Shown piece after piece: positions 9,872-20,673 of a DNA stretch of 64,000 bases. Source of the stretch: Anaerolineales bacterium (GTDB taxonomy: Bacteria > Chloroflexota > Anaerolineae > Aggregatilineales > UBA2796). Every line of letters begins with the position of its first letter. Position 1 is the stretch's first letter. Location of the stretch: assembly GCA_015075625.1 (NCBI GenBank), contig JABTTZ010000001.1, positions 1,488,001 to 1,552,000 on the forward strand, read 5' to 3'. A model generated the notes under the pieces. It did not search any database, was not told where the DNA came from, and worked only from the letters and a program-made list of their open reading frames with translations. Both the position numbers and the translations under genes were made by a program.

Positions 9872-10700
9872 CTACTCCCAACTCACCCCGCAGACGAAGA
9901 TCAACTCCCCATCGACCCACATCCATTCGCCGCCACCGCCGGGGCAGGCGGGGTCGCCGCCGCCGGGGGGAGGGAAGATCGGATGCGGGAGGGCGGTGGG
10001 GGTGGGGGGAGGGGACGGCAAATCGGGGGCGCGAACAACTCGTGGTATCGCTGGAATCTGTGCCGTAATATAAAGTCGTTCCCGTCTTGTCCCAATCGGC
10101 GGCGTAAATCGGACCCGGCACAATTTGTTCGGCGATCAATGCCCATGTCTGCGTGTCCCACACGCGAATGCGCCCTTCACGGTTGAAGCTGCGCAACCGT
10201 GTTCCTGTTGAATCAAATGCCAATGCCAAAATAAGTTGACTATAGTCTGCATTCATACCTATTACGTTTGCACTGGACAATACCTGTAGAATCCTATCTG
10301 AATTTATATCCAAAATCCGTATCATCCCATCAAGATGCCCACTAGCAATAAGGGTTTGGGAAGGATGCCATGAAAGAGCGAAAATTGGTTGAAGATTTTC
10401 GTTTGTGATTGGCGGGATATTTATATATTCAAATGAGGTAGTATCTCTTAATATTACCCTCCCTCCCACTGTTCCTACTGCAATTTGTAACCCACTTGGA
10501 CTTGTCTCAAGAGCGAGACCTGGACCACCAATACGTTCAGAGAGGATAGCAGCATCCAAAGGAATGACTCTTAACTCACCACCATCTATCTCTTCTGTAC
10601 CGCTTATAATCTTTGTTTCAGTAGAATCCCATGCAATATCGTATATAGCACCTAATTGAGTAGGGGATGTGAACAATAACTCTCCGGAAGAAACATCATC
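9872..10700 (-). pseudogene. 3' half of a WD40 secreted-protein gene, split by the 41-kb island
   Basis: Encodes the C-terminal two thirds of a beta-propeller protein ('DVSSGELLFTSPTQLGAIYDIAW' onward), nearly identical to the uninterrupted paralogue at 55769-56919. The missing N-terminal part is found 41 kb away at 51845-52167 on the same strand and in order. Upstream sequence stops at the left edge of an IS copy (10702). An extra G near 10052 shifts the frame ('TDSSDTTSC' instead of 'TDSAIPRVV'); past it the frame ending at 9872 contains a Thr-Pro linker and the C-terminal tag (CPGGGGEWMWVDGEL..FVCGVSWE). Its C-tract (six C on the coding strand near 10005) puts the tag in frame with the local linker, unlike the 56-kb copy. 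Confidence 0.88.
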
Positions 10701-10701
10701 T

Positions 10702-11351
10702 TAGGACTTTCGCTTTAGTTGATGCCAAAGGCAGAAAGGCGTGGTGAGCGTAACTCTGCCCGCAAATAGTCGCGGAATAAATCTCGCTGCGCCTCGTAAA
10801 GGCTCTTGCCTAATTGGTGAGCCTTAACTTTCAGCGAGAGCCAAGCGTGATAACAACAAGCCAGATGGTTGCGTTGTGAACGCGCTTTGCAGCACTCGCA
10901 CTTTTCACTCCCGGTCAATTGTTTGAGTTCCCGATGCAGTTGCTCAATCTGCCAACGCACGGCATTCGCGTCTTGAATGTCGGACTTGGAGAAAGTGCCT
11001 GGGGGCTGGTTTGTAATCACCCATTCAATGTCACCGTTTGGGGCAACTAGCTTGAATAACTGCACATAAAAGGGAACTTCCTTCAGCTTAACCGACAGAC
11101 CATGCTCTACGGCGTCGCTTGTCCATTCAATCGCCTCCAAATGAATAGAGCCGCTCGCTTTACTCAAACTCACCATACGATTGGCTTTGAGCGTGGTCAC
11201 AAAGTAACGACCAGCGCGATGAATCAACTTCAAATTATCCACGGAGGCATACCAGCTATCAAACAGTAGGGTCTTGGCGTGGATACCCTTGTCCATCAGG
11301 GCATTTAAGACCATTTCACGGAAGTGATCCTTTTTGGTCTTGCCATCCGCT
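10702..11351 (-). mobile_element. IS4/IS701-like element, copy 1 (truncated), left edge of the island
   Basis: Begins with the terminal inverted repeat TAGGACTTTCGCTT, shared exactly with copies 2 (29554) and 3 (50789). It is almost identical to copy 2 until about 11351, where similarity stops inside the transposase; about 400 bp including the other inverted repeat is missing. The outer flank is the split WD40 gene (..aaacatcat then ct). This copy forms the left boundary of the 41-kb island. Confidence 0.9.
10715..11351 (-). pseudogene. Transposase C-terminal fragment (IS copy 1)
   Basis: Keeps the second catalytic Asp ('TLLFDSWYAS'), 'DIEWVITNQPPG', and the Glu helix ('RWQIEQLHRELKQLTGSEKC'), but has lost the N-terminus and the first Asp, so it cannot be active. 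It differs from copy 2 by only a few bases (for example CECCKA here, CECRKA in copy 2), which implies recent spread or gene conversion. Confidence 0.85.
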
Positions 11352-11495
11352 AGCAACGATCACCTAAAGTGTGCAAGAACCAAAATTTTCTAAAATTGAC
11401 AATAAGGCGTGTTGTTTGAGCAGAAGAGATATGACCGAAGAGACATTGAGGGCGTATCACGATCTGAGTGGGTTATCCCATCTGATCGTGACATA

Positions 11496-11687
11496 TTATC
11501 GGTTTTTCTCTTCATCGTTGATGATTTCTGATAGATGTGCATAGGCAACGGGATTATCTATTTGTTTCAACAGTGACCGAGCGCGATCAATGCTCAATTC
11601 GTGATGTGCTTGACTAACTGTTCTGGATATTCGGATAGCCTCTGCCATTTCTTGAACTGCTCTATTCGCGTCGATAGATATCCACAA
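11496..11687 (-). CDS. Small hypothetical ORF downstream of the SIR2 gene
   Basis: A frame of 63 codons from TTG 11687, or 50 from ATG 11648 ('MAEAIRISRTVSQAHHELSIDR..'), ending 'INDEEKNR'. It starts just after the SIR2 stop (11694), so it may be a coupled small gene or the remnant of a longer C-terminal extension. The product looks helical and soluble with no recognised domain. Coding status is uncertain. Confidence 0.3.
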   Translation of the reverse strand: MWISIDANRAVQEMAEAIRISRTVSQAHHELSIDRARSLLKQIDNPVAYAHLSEIINDEEKNR

Positions 11688-11693
11688 AAAAGC

Positions 11694-13360
11694 CTATCTG
11701 CGTTTGACACCGGGAATAGAATTGAGAAACTCGCTTTTCCTGATGAGCTTTTCCGCACGATCATACCATGCTATCAACATTCGACGCACAGCAGGTAACC
11801 GTAGAAGCGGTGTTCTTTTGAGTGCTTCTTCTGTGAACTTTGCTTCGTGATATATACACAATCCCTGTCCAAGAATCGGAGAGAAGCCCGGTCCTGGATG
11901 GCGGGACAATTGGATAAACCGCCAATGCAGTTTGATCATCCCTAAAAAGGCAGCGATGCGTTCAGTTGCCGTCAATGGGATTTTTGCATCCAGGATCATC
12001 GAGTTTAACCCAAATTCGCTGCCAGGATCGCCACCTCCGATTCGTTTCAGTAGCTTTTGCGCCCGCTTTACCTTCCCTATAGCGTTTAGATAATCTTCTT
12101 TCTGCCAAGATGTTTGCGCACTTTCTTGCAGCAATTGGGCTGTTCGCCTGACGAGGTGTTCATCCGCTGGGGTTAGGTGCTCTTCATCTCGCAGAATCAC
12201 GCTTACTGCATCATTAAGAACGGCAATTGATTCCTCATATTTGCCTAGAACTCGAAGCGCATACCCGATCAGTTTTTGTGTTGCCAATTCACCAATTGAT
12301 TGCAGATCAATGGTAAACCACTGGCGGTAGTCATACTCAGGTATAGGAGAAGAAGTTGGCGGTAAAACTGGTGTGACACCAAGGCAACGCTGCTGAAGCC
12401 ATGTTGATAGCCGTTCCGCTGAGGTGACAATTGGATAAATACAGTCTGCATTAACCTCAAAAAGCTGTGCGATATTTGCCTCACCTTGTAGATAATCGGC
12501 AAGGGTTTTATAACCTTCTCGGAAGTAAAATACCCAAAACAGTTTACCCTTGTCCTGTTTCCGTCGAGTATGAGCTTCCAAGATAGGCAGGAACAGGTCT
12601 AAATCTGCGGCTCGATAGCCAATGAAACACACATTGTGTTCCTTGACAAGATGCCTTACAAAATCGGCGCGTGCCCCATCCAAACTAAACCCAACCCGTG
12701 ATAGCGTGATCGCCCATGATTCTGGATCATCGGATGAACCATGTAGCTTCCAAAGCACATCAGGATGATTGATCAATCGATCCCACCCCCCAAACTCGGT
12801 GGGTCGTCGAATGATGGTCAACTGGTCTGAACTATATCCTACAATATTTTGCCAAGTATGTTCGATCAACGGATCTAGGTTTGGTGTCACAACAGTTCCA
12901 CGTCCTGATCGCAGCCAGTGTGCCAGAAACGTGTGATTGATATTGAATCTTGGGGGATTGGAAGGAATATCAAAAACACGACCTGCGTGAAATGGGTTGG
13001 GGTGAACAGTTTCATACAAATGCTGGAAAATGTTTTCCATTAGAACGTAGTGGCTTTTTTCTAAGGCATCGTCTAACTGCCCAGAAAACCGCTTCAAGTT
13101 GGGATAGATATGGACACACATTCCTCAAAAAGAGATTTGATGACTGCATAGGCCACTGGAAGTCGGCTTGGCTTGTAGACTGAAATTCCGGCCCCCACGT
13201 AAAATGACATTTGCCTTTGGCTCGAAGCCTCACAAACGCTGGTCAGTGCTTGTAAACCCTCGCTGCACCGCCGATAAAATACAGAATCGAGGTCCGGCCA
13301 CAGTACGTCGTCAACGTTCTTGGGGATGTCGTTTAGCTCACGAAATGTATGTGTGGGCAT
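11694..13360 (-). pseudogene. SIR2-like domain protein, probable NAD-consuming defence effector, frameshifted
   Basis: The first part (13360 to about 13115) has 'MSFYVGAGISVYKPSRLP', the GAGxS nucleotide loop of SIR2 folds. After a one-base shift near 13115 the second part continues with 'TVVTPNLDPLIE', 'VLWKLHGSSDD' (catalytic His) and 'VCFIGYRAADLDL', typical of the SIR2_2 domain of anti-phage NADases. About 250 further helical residues follow, perhaps a TPR-like sensor. Intact length would be about 555 aa. It sits at the left edge of the island next to repair-type helicases. The break may be decay or a base-calling error; motif residues are intact. Confidence 0.75.
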
Positions 13361-13668
13361 CTATTCACAATTTCCTATAGCATCATAGAGCCAAAGACCA
13401 GAATTTCGAACAATTCACATCAGAATTCGCGGCATCTTGCTAAAGAGTTGCTGGGATCGCCTTATAGGTGAGAATCTCCAATAATTCCGTCAATGATCGT
13501 ATATCAAAAAGCATATCTTTGAAGCAACAGAAATTGGCACAAATTTCGATTTACTGAGAGCTTATCCTATACTTGATGTCAACATAAATAATCGTATTTA
13601 AATTAGAAATTTCCAATTAGTTGAGGCACTTTGTGGTTAAAGGTGATCAAAACAAACAATCTGTAAGT
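13361..13668. other. AT-rich spacer between divergent genes
   Basis: About 300 bp between the minus-strand SIR2 gene and the plus-strand XPB remnant. It is clearly more AT-rich than neighbouring genes and probably holds both promoters; no unambiguous -35/-10 pair or repeat was found. Confidence 0.4.
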
Positions 13669-14474
13669 ATGTCTTACGATGGCGGTACACTCGTGCTGCG
13701 AGGTCCAGACCAGGCAGAAAATCTGCCTGCGGTTTTCCAATGGATCAAGGAGCATTGACGCTGTGAAGCCTACCACTACCCGACTCTGCTGGATTGGATC
13801 AAAGATGCTGCTGTCGATGACAATGTTCCTCGATGGGAACGGCTGTCTTGCCAGCTTCAGGATAACCGACAGCCCCACGATTACCAGGACGAAGCGCTGC
13901 AAGCGTGGGACAAAGCCAACCGCCGGGGAAGCGTTGTACTGCCCACCGGCGCAGGAAAAACGTTTGTTGCTATCCACGCCATCCACCTGGTCAAGCGCTC
14001 TGCTCTCATTGTGGCTCCAACAATCGAACTTCTCCATCAGTGGTATGCACGACTCGTCAATGCCTTCGGCACAGAGATCGGCGTTTATTACGGCGCAGAA
14101 AAAATTGCCTTGCCAATTACAGTCACAACGTATCATTCCGCCGGGGATGTGGTGGCACGACACGGAAACGCCTTCAAGTTGATCATCTTCGACGAAGTTC
14201 ACCACCTCCCTGCACCGAATTGGGGAGAAACAGCGTTAATGTCGCCTTCTCCATGTCGGCTCGGACTGACGGCTACCTATCCAGAAGAATATGAACAGGG
14301 GGATGGGCGCTGGCGAGTCGATGAACTTATTGGTCCGATTGTTTATTCCAAACCTATTGATGATCTGGTGGGCAGCCAGTTAACCGCAAAGCGGTATTGT
14401 ATGAGGTCATTGCCCGTAAGACCATCGAAGAGCAAAAAGCACGGCGGAGAGGGAAACAATATGCTCACCGGTGA
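13669..14474 (+). pseudogene. xpb: XPB-like DNA helicase, internally deleted and with a stop codon
   Basis: Superfamily 2 helicase related to XPB, partner of the Bax1 nuclease encoded next. Visible parts are an N-terminal segment ('MSYDGGTLVLRG'), an in-frame TGA at 13756 where CGA(Arg) is expected, 'YQDEALQAWDKANRRGSVVL', Walker A 'PTGAGKTFVA', DEVH box 'LIIFDEVHHLPAPNW', and 'RLGLTATYPE'. Near 14390 sequence jumps, out of frame, to the extreme C-terminus ('LYEVIARKTIEEQKARRR', stop 14472), so most of the second RecA domain is missing. The true stop overlaps the bax1 ATG (14461), showing the original operon coupling. Confidence 0.8.
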
Positions 14475-15683
14475 TCTCGTCAGACCTCGTATAAGGCGAC
14501 AAGGCGATTCACTCTTGGTAGATTATCTAGATGTAAGCCAGCGTCATTGGCAGCAAACAGCACGGGAATTGATCGCCCTGCTAAATACGTTCATGGGCAA
14601 ACCTTATGCCGCTTGGGAAGAGACCCTCGAAAAGTATGAAGGAGAGCGTATAGATTATGTTGTGATCCGAGGGCTGGCAAAGGTACTGGAAGACGCAGCC
14701 ACCTTCGGCCCGGTGGAAACAATGTTCACACCTGCTGAGGTGCGCGAAAAACTCTTTGCCTGTGGCCCCATCAACCCAAGAATTGATCTGTTTAATCGCG
14801 GCGAACCCGTAATGAAGTGATGACCGAAGTTGCTGCGGCGCTGGGCGCTACAGCCCAAGATTTAGACCTAGCCCTATTCGCAGATCGTCCCGTCGAATAT
14901 ATTCTGCGCGATGTCGGGCGCGAATGGACTGCGGATGATCTACTGCAACGCTACAACATGGAACTGGCTCGTGGTGTGTTGTACTGGGTCAGTGAGGTGC
15001 GTGTTGATATTTATGACAACTACAAAGATTTCTGGCGCTACCTCAAGTTCTTCAAATTGATGTTCCAAGCCACACCGCTGCCAAATGGCGGTTACCATGT
15101 GCAGTTGGATGGTCCAATCTCGCCCTTCGTAACCTCAACGATACGCTATGGACGACAATTCGCCGCATTTCTACCTGCCTTGTTTCTCGGCGAGCGCTGG
15201 GGAATGACGGCAGATATTCGCGGTTCACGCACTGATCAGCCCATCGTCTACGCGCTTGATAACACCACCCCTCTGCAATCCCACTTCAAAGCTAGCGGCC
15301 TGTTCGACAGCAAACTAGAAGAAGACTTCGCTGCGCAGTTCGAGGAGAAATTAGGAGACAAACGTGGTCAGTGGCTACTAAAGCGCGAGGATGAGGTCGT
15401 GATTCTGAAAGATACTGTTATGATCCCTGACTTCTCACTGGCGCACAAAAAAGATGGTCGTCGGGCGCTGATCGAAATAGTTGGCTATTGGCATCCGGAT
15501 TACCTGCGCCGCAAAGTTGCCAAGGTACGGGAAGCTGGCCTAAAGAATCTGGTACTGCTTGTTTACGAAGGCGTTAACCTAGCAGCAGAAAAGCTGGCGG
15601 ATGTACCTGGTGAGGTACTTTACTTTCCCAATCGGCCTGTCATCAAGGAAGTTATGGCAGCCGTAGAAAGTTGTGCAGTGTAA
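14461..15683 (+). pseudogene. bax1: Bax1-like nuclease (DUF790), frameshifted
   Basis: Bax1 binds XPB and cuts branched or bubble DNA in archaeal repair; bacterial pairs also exist. The N-terminus 'MLTGDLVRPRIRRQGDSLLVDYLD' and 'YVVIRGLAKVLEDAATF' fit DUF790, and the C-terminal part has a nuclease-like core ('DTVMIPDFSLAHKKDGRRALIEIVGYW', ending with 'KNLVLLVYEGVNL'). The frame breaks near 14815: the first frame ends at 14820 and the second continues from ATG 14817 ('MMTEVAAALGATAQDL'). A short ATGA duplication at the break suggests a small insertion. The start overlaps the XPB stop. Assignment rests on family pattern and the XPB neighbour. Confidence 0.75.
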
Positions 15684-15778
15684 CTTGAAGTATAAAATGT
15701 CCGATGTGTAAACACGATTGTGCGTCATCCGACGCATTCCGTAGTACAAGCGCAAGAGGCAAGGCACATTTTTAGATT

Positions 15779-18700
15779 ATGGTTGCTATTTTTCATGCAA
15801 CCTATCTACCAGAAAATCGAAACGTTCTCATTTGGGCCGAATGCGATGAGCTAGTCCGATCTCGCACTGGACGACAGCCCAAGATAGCATCTCACCCTAT
15901 TTGTTCTTTCCGCACCATCAGTGCAGAAAATATTGGCTGACTGTCTACCTAAGCGTGCTACGTCGTCCACTGTACACACCATATGGCTCCCTACACAGGG
16001 AAAGTTCCCGGTTCCTTCACCCGAACTGGCAGCCTACGGGTTTGCCCCAGCATCATCTGGCGATATCCTGATGAAAGGGTGGCGTGTCGAGGGGATCGAG
16101 CTTGGGCTAGATAACGCCATCGATTTCTTCCTGACCCTGCCGGAGCATCGTCAGCTCACCGCCAGTCCAGACCTGCAATTCTGGCGCAAGGCAGCGCTGT
16201 ACAGTCTGAGTCTGGTTGCTGCCCAACAGGTCGTTCCGACCCTGCGCTCCGATGAGGACGGCCTGTATGCTCGCTGGCAAACGGAAAAGTCTGAACCATT
16301 CGCATCACTGGTGAATTGTATGCCTGCTGCTTGCCGGGCCGTTGTCGAACAACCCGACACAGCGCCCACAGCCCGCTACTTGCTGACCGAATTTGTGGAC
16401 AATCTGGCCGACTGCGTGATCCGCGAATCGGCAGCAGCACTACGCCTACGCGAAAGTCACACACCAGGCGGGATTTGGCTAACTGCCCTAACCAGCGGCA
16501 ATCCTAAACTGGCGCTCTCCCGCGCACAGGCCGAGAAACTCTACAATGACTGGAAACAATGGGCCGAACAGAGTCTGGTTGCGGGCAATGCAGCCTTTCG
16601 TATCACATTTCGAGTCGGCGCACCGCCTGACCCGGAAGGCCAATGGACACTGGATTACCTGTTGCAAGCAACCGACGATCCCAGTCTGCTGGTACAGGCA
16701 GAACAGATATGGAAAGGCGAGGCAGTCAGCTACTTGCGTGAGCGTTTCGACAATCCACAAGAACGGTTGCTAGCCGGATTGGGTTTTGCAGCACGCATCT
16801 TTCCACCAATTGAACACAGTTTGCGATAGCGAACGCCGCGCCGTGCGGCCCTGGATAGCACACAAGCCTTTACATTCCTGTCGGAAGTTGCACCCCTGTT
16901 GCAGAGCAGCGGCTTTAATGTACTCCTGCCACGTTGGTGGACTGGTAAATCAGCAGCTTTGAAGGTCAGAGCGAAAATCAAGAGTAGCAAGAAGACCAGC
17001 AAATCGCTCCTAACACTGGATACGCTTCTGGAATACCAGTGGCAGCTTGCGGTTGGCGGTGAACCCATATCGCACGAAGAGTTCGAGGCGCTGGCCGCCC
17101 TCAAACAGCCGCCGATCATGTTACGGGGGCAATGGGTCGCCCTGGATCGCACGCAGGTTGAGGCCGCGCTCAAGTTCTTCGAGCGGGCCGACGATCAGAT
17201 TACGCTTCAAGATGCATTACAAGTCGGCCTCGAAGGGGACGTTGCAGAGGTCGCTGGCCTTCCTGTAGAACAGGTCGGGGCAGAGGGCTGGATCAAAACC
17301 CCGCTAGCCGGTCTGAAGTCACCGGAAAAGATCGAAGTCTTGCCGACTCCGGCGGCGCTGCAAGGTACATTGCGGCCCTATCAGCAGCGCGGCTTCTCGT
17401 GGCTGACCTTTTTGCGACAATTCGGACTTGGCGCATGTCTGGCCGACGACATGGGCCTCGGCAAGAGCGTAATGGCGATTGCGCTGCTGCTGCACGAGCG
17501 CCATGTGTTGCAGGTGAGTGAGCCGACGCTGCTGATCTGCCCAACCTCAGTGATAGGAAACTGGCGGCGTGAGTTACAACGTTTCGCGCCCGACCTGCGG
17601 GTGATGGATCCACCAGGGCATTCAGCGGCGCACCGGCGATAGTTTTGCCGCCAAAGCAGCCAGACACGATGTTGTCCTGACCAGCTATCCTTTACTGGCG
17701 CGGGATCGGGCAATGCTCGAAAGCGTTCACTGGTCAACACTGGTGCTGGACGAGGCACAGAACATCAAGAATGCCTCCACCAAACAAGCCCAGGCCGCCC
17801 GCGCCCTGACCGCCGACAATCGCATTGCCTTGACTGGCACACCCGTCGAGAATCGATTGAGTGAACTGTGGTCGATCTTGAACTTCCTCAATCCCGGCTA
17901 TCTGAGCAGCGAGGCATCCTTCCGTAAGCAGTTTGCCGGATCCATCGAGCGTGTTGGCGATAAAGACACTGCGCGTAAACTCAAAGCGCTGACCGGCCCG
18001 CTCATTCTACGCCGTCTAAAGACAGACAGGGCCATCATCAGCGATCTGCCCGACAAATTGGAAATGAAGGTTTACTGCACCCTGACGACTGAGTAGGGCA
18101 CACTCTATGAGGCAGTGGTCAAAGATGCAATGGAACAGATCGAGCAAGCCGAAACCGAAGGACAAGGCATGGTCCGGCGGGGATTAGTGCTGTCGATGCT
18201 CATGAAACTCAAGCAAATTTGCAATCACCCGACGCAATTTCTCAAAGATGGCAGCCAGATTGCGGATCGCTCCGGTAAGCTGGCGAGGCTGACTGAAATG
18301 CTTGAAGAAATCTATGAAGTTGGAGATCGGGCACTGGTCTTCACCCAATTCGCGGAGATGGGCGAGCTACTGCGGGTTTATCTACGCGACACGTTCTACG
18401 ATGAACCCCTGTGGCTGCACGGTGCAACGCCAGTCAAAGACCGTGAGCAGATGATTCAGCGCTTCCAGGCCACGAAAGGTCCAACGATCTTTCTGCTGTC
18501 CATCAAGGCTGGCGGTGTGGGACTCAACCTGACGCGGGCGAATCATGTCTTTCACTTTGACCGCTGGTGGAACCCGGCGGTGGAGAATCAGGCCACAGAC
18601 CGCGCTTTCCGTATCGGACAGACCCGCAATGTACAGGTACATAAGTTTATCTGTGCGGGCACACTGGAAGATAGGATCGATGAGATGATTGAAAGCAAAA

Positions 18701-18807
18701 AGCAGTTGTCCGAAAGCATTGTTGGGGCTGATGAAAGCTGGTTGACCGAACTCAGCACAGGTGAGTTGCGCGAACTGGTAGCGCTGCGTGAAGCAGAGGT
18801 GGTTTGA
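15779..18807 (+). pseudogene. SNF2-family helicase, broken by two stops and two frameshifts
   Basis: Large Swi2/Snf2 ATPase with the N-terminal SNF2-associated region. From ATG 15779 the frame shifts near 15930, continues as 'GKFPVPSPELAAYGFAP', meets an in-frame TAG at 16827 (after 'IEHSLR'), resumes with 'LLPRWWTGKSAALKV', Walker A 'DDMGLGKSVMAIAL', an extra G near 17609, 'LVLDEAQNIKN', 'ALTGTPVENRLSELW', TAG at 18094 where Gln is expected, and '[21 protein letters not shown]' (motif VI). All motifs are preserved despite four breaks, so the loss is recent. It overlaps the downstream SWIM gene by one base, the usual SNF2-SWIM pairing. Confidence 0.85.
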
Positions 18808-19736
18808 TGCCTAAAAGACGTAAACGACGCGACTACGATGATTACGGCTATGGCTCCTACGGACAATATCGACCACCGCGCAAGCCTGCCGAGGGGATCA
18901 AGGCCAAATCTACACGCGGGGGATTTGCCGAGTCATGGTGGGCCAAAAGGTGGATCGCCACACTTGAAGGTTACGGAATCGGCAGCCGTTTGCAGCGTGG
19001 TCGCAGCTATGCACGCGCCGGACAGGTGATAGACATTAAAATTGGCGCGGGGTCTGTGTCGGCGCAGGTGCAAGGATCGATGCCCAAGCCATATCGCGTG
19101 AAAATTGCGCTGCCAATCCTCTCTGATCCGGAATGGGAGCGTGTGATAGATGCCATGAGCGCACAGGCTATCTTTGCCGCCAAGTTGTTGGCAGGGGAGA
19201 TGCCTAATGATATCGAGGAGGCGTTCAAGTCTGCAAAAGTCAGCCTCTTTCCAGCGCATGGTAAAGACCTGATCACGGACTGCTCGTGTCCAGATTACGC
19301 CAACCCTTGCAAGCACATTGCCGCCGTGTACTATCTGCTGGGTGAGCAGTTCGACACTGATCCCTTCCTGATCTTCACGCCGCGCGGACGCAGCCGCGAA
19401 CAAGTGATCGCCGCGCTTCGGCAGCGCCGTACATCGGGTGAAGTTTCGCAAGATGTGCCCGGTGACTTAGCGCCGATAGCAACTTCACCACTTCAAGAAG
19501 CTGACCTTCCCAATTTCTGGAAAGTCGGCAATGTCGATGAAATTGCAATTCATCTTGCCCCGCCGGAAGTCAGGCTTGGTGTTTTGAAACGCCTTGGTTC
19601 GCCGCCTGATGCGACGCAACCAACGCTCGAAGCGATCTACACGCAAACGAGCAAATATGCGCTGGATAAGGTTCTTGGCGTGGCGACAGAGATTGAGCAG
19701 TATCCTGCTGTCACGCTAAGGAACAACAATGTCTGA
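18807..19736 (+). CDS. SWIM zinc-finger protein, partner of the SNF2 helicase
   Basis: About 309 aa starting at ATG 18807 in a TGATG overlap with the SNF2 stop. The N-terminus is basic and Tyr/Gly-rich ('MPKRRKRRDYDDYGYG'), then 'ESWWAKRWIATLEGYGIGSRLQRGRSYAR', and the SWIM motif CxCxnCxH ('DCSCPDYANPCKHIAAVYY') at about residues 157-175. Such proteins are encoded beside SNF2 helicases in many bacteria; the finger is expected to bind DNA or protein and guide the motor. This gene is intact while its partner is broken, so it may now be an orphan. Confidence 0.85.
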   Translation: MPKRRKRRDYDDYGYGSYGQYRPPRKPAEGIKAKSTRGGFAESWWAKRWIATLEGYGIGSRLQRGRSYARAGQVIDIKIGAGSVSAQVQGSMPKPYRVKIALPILSDPEWERVIDAMSAQAIFAAKLLAGEMPNDIEEAFKSAKVSLFPAHGKDLITDCSCPDYANPCKHIAAVYYLLGEQFDTDPFLIFTPRGRSREQVIAALRQRRTSGEVSQDVPGDLAPIATSPLQEADLPNFWKVGNVDEIAIHLAPPEVRLGVLKRLGSPPDATQPTLEAIYTQTSKYALDKVLGVATEIEQYPAVTLRNNNV

Positions 19737-19834
19737 CTCTAGGTCGACATGATGCTAAATCCGATTTCACAACATCTTGTCAATCAATTTCTGAAATCGA
19801 CGTTTCCGCAGGCAACCGATTTTGAATGGCTTTT

Positions 19835-19906
19835 CGGCAGCCTGCGCCGCGCGTGCGGGCGACCTCGCTGACGCTCGCCCGCCTATCGCACACAGCGGCT
19901 TTGATC
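19835..19906. repeat. Dispersed hairpin repeat, copy A
   Basis: A 72-bp segment (cggcagcctgcgccgcgcgtg ... cacacagcggctttgatc, given in part) reappears at 23210-23280 with a few changes and partly near 21270-21306. The centre can fold as a GGGCGA/TCGCCC hairpin. All three copies lie in the small-gene part of the island between transcription units. Confidence 0.7.
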
Positions 19907-20033
19907 ACGTCGGCCACCGCCTCGGTTCCTACAACATTTATGTGACGCTATTGCTTCGCTCCTAGTGAGGCAAAAACCTCAAATATCCTTCATAATTGCA
20001 TAGAAAAGAGCCTTTACTGGAACAATCGAGGGA

Positions 20034-20300
20034 ATGATGATCCAAATAACGATGCAGATTGATGAGAATGAACCACTTGGTCAATACCTTCTAGCGCGTG
20101 CCGATGAAACGGGTGAGCCTATCGCTGAAGTCGCAAAGGCAGAAAGCGCCGCGAGCATTCTAGCCAGAGTTCGTATGCTGCATGAACGATACATGAATGG
20201 TGAATTTTCTCAAGGCTACATGGCTGATCAGCTTGGCATCGAGCGGATTGACATGATACACCTGCTCGATTCAATGGGCTTACCATCGGCAAATATTTAA
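20034..20300 (+). CDS. Small helical protein, UPF0175/antitoxin-like
   Basis: 88 aa from ATG 20034 after a GAGGGA ribosome site. The second half ('LHERYMNGEFSQGYMADQLGIERIDMIHLLDSMGL') has the helix-turn pattern of UPF0175-type antitoxins, in which a short recognition-like helix follows 'A..LGI'. The first half is acidic. It stands alone, 150 bp before another antitoxin-like gene and a PIN toxin, so it may be part of a scattered toxin-antitoxin cluster. Function is inferred from pattern only. Confidence 0.5.
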   Translation: MMIQITMQIDENEPLGQYLLARADETGEPIAEVAKAESAASILARVRMLHERYMNGEFSQGYMADQLGIERIDMIHLLDSMGLPSANI

Positions 20301-20448
20301 GACGGGATCGCCATCGCTCCCGTAAATTGTGGGAGAGTAAACGAGGGAGTCACTATGTTCCCATTGGCTCATAAGCAGACAGTAACAATGTAATCGTACT
20401 GGATAAAACGCTGATAAAATAAGGACAAGACAACGAAAGGTATTTATA

Positions 20449-20673
20449 ATGACGATGGTAACAATGACAACTCATGTTGGGCAGGACGGCACACTCAAAC
20501 TGGACCTACCCCAATTCAAGGATGCAGATGTCGAGGTGGTGATTCGGCCTGCCTCACCAAGCCAGAATGATCAACGGGCAATCTTCGATATTCCAAGTCT
20601 GGTCGTCGACCCAAACCATCCAGCCTTGCGCTTCCTGAGTCGTGAAGAGTTATATGACGACGACGGACGCTAG
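20449..20673 (+). CDS. Antitoxin-like protein preceding the PIN toxin
   Basis: 74 aa. The N-terminus 'TTHVGQDGTLKLDLPQFKDADVEVVIRP' resembles the small beta-strand start of AbrB-like or DUF104-like antitoxins, and the rest is an acidic tail ('SREELYDDDGR') of the kind that wraps a toxin. It overlaps the PIN gene start (ATG 20654) by 20 bp, the usual antitoxin-toxin overlap, so tight coupling is expected and autoregulation is likely. Confidence 0.65.
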   Translation: MTMVTMTTHVGQDGTLKLDLPQFKDADVEVVIRPASPSQNDQRAIFDIPSLVVDPNHPALRFLSREELYDDDGR

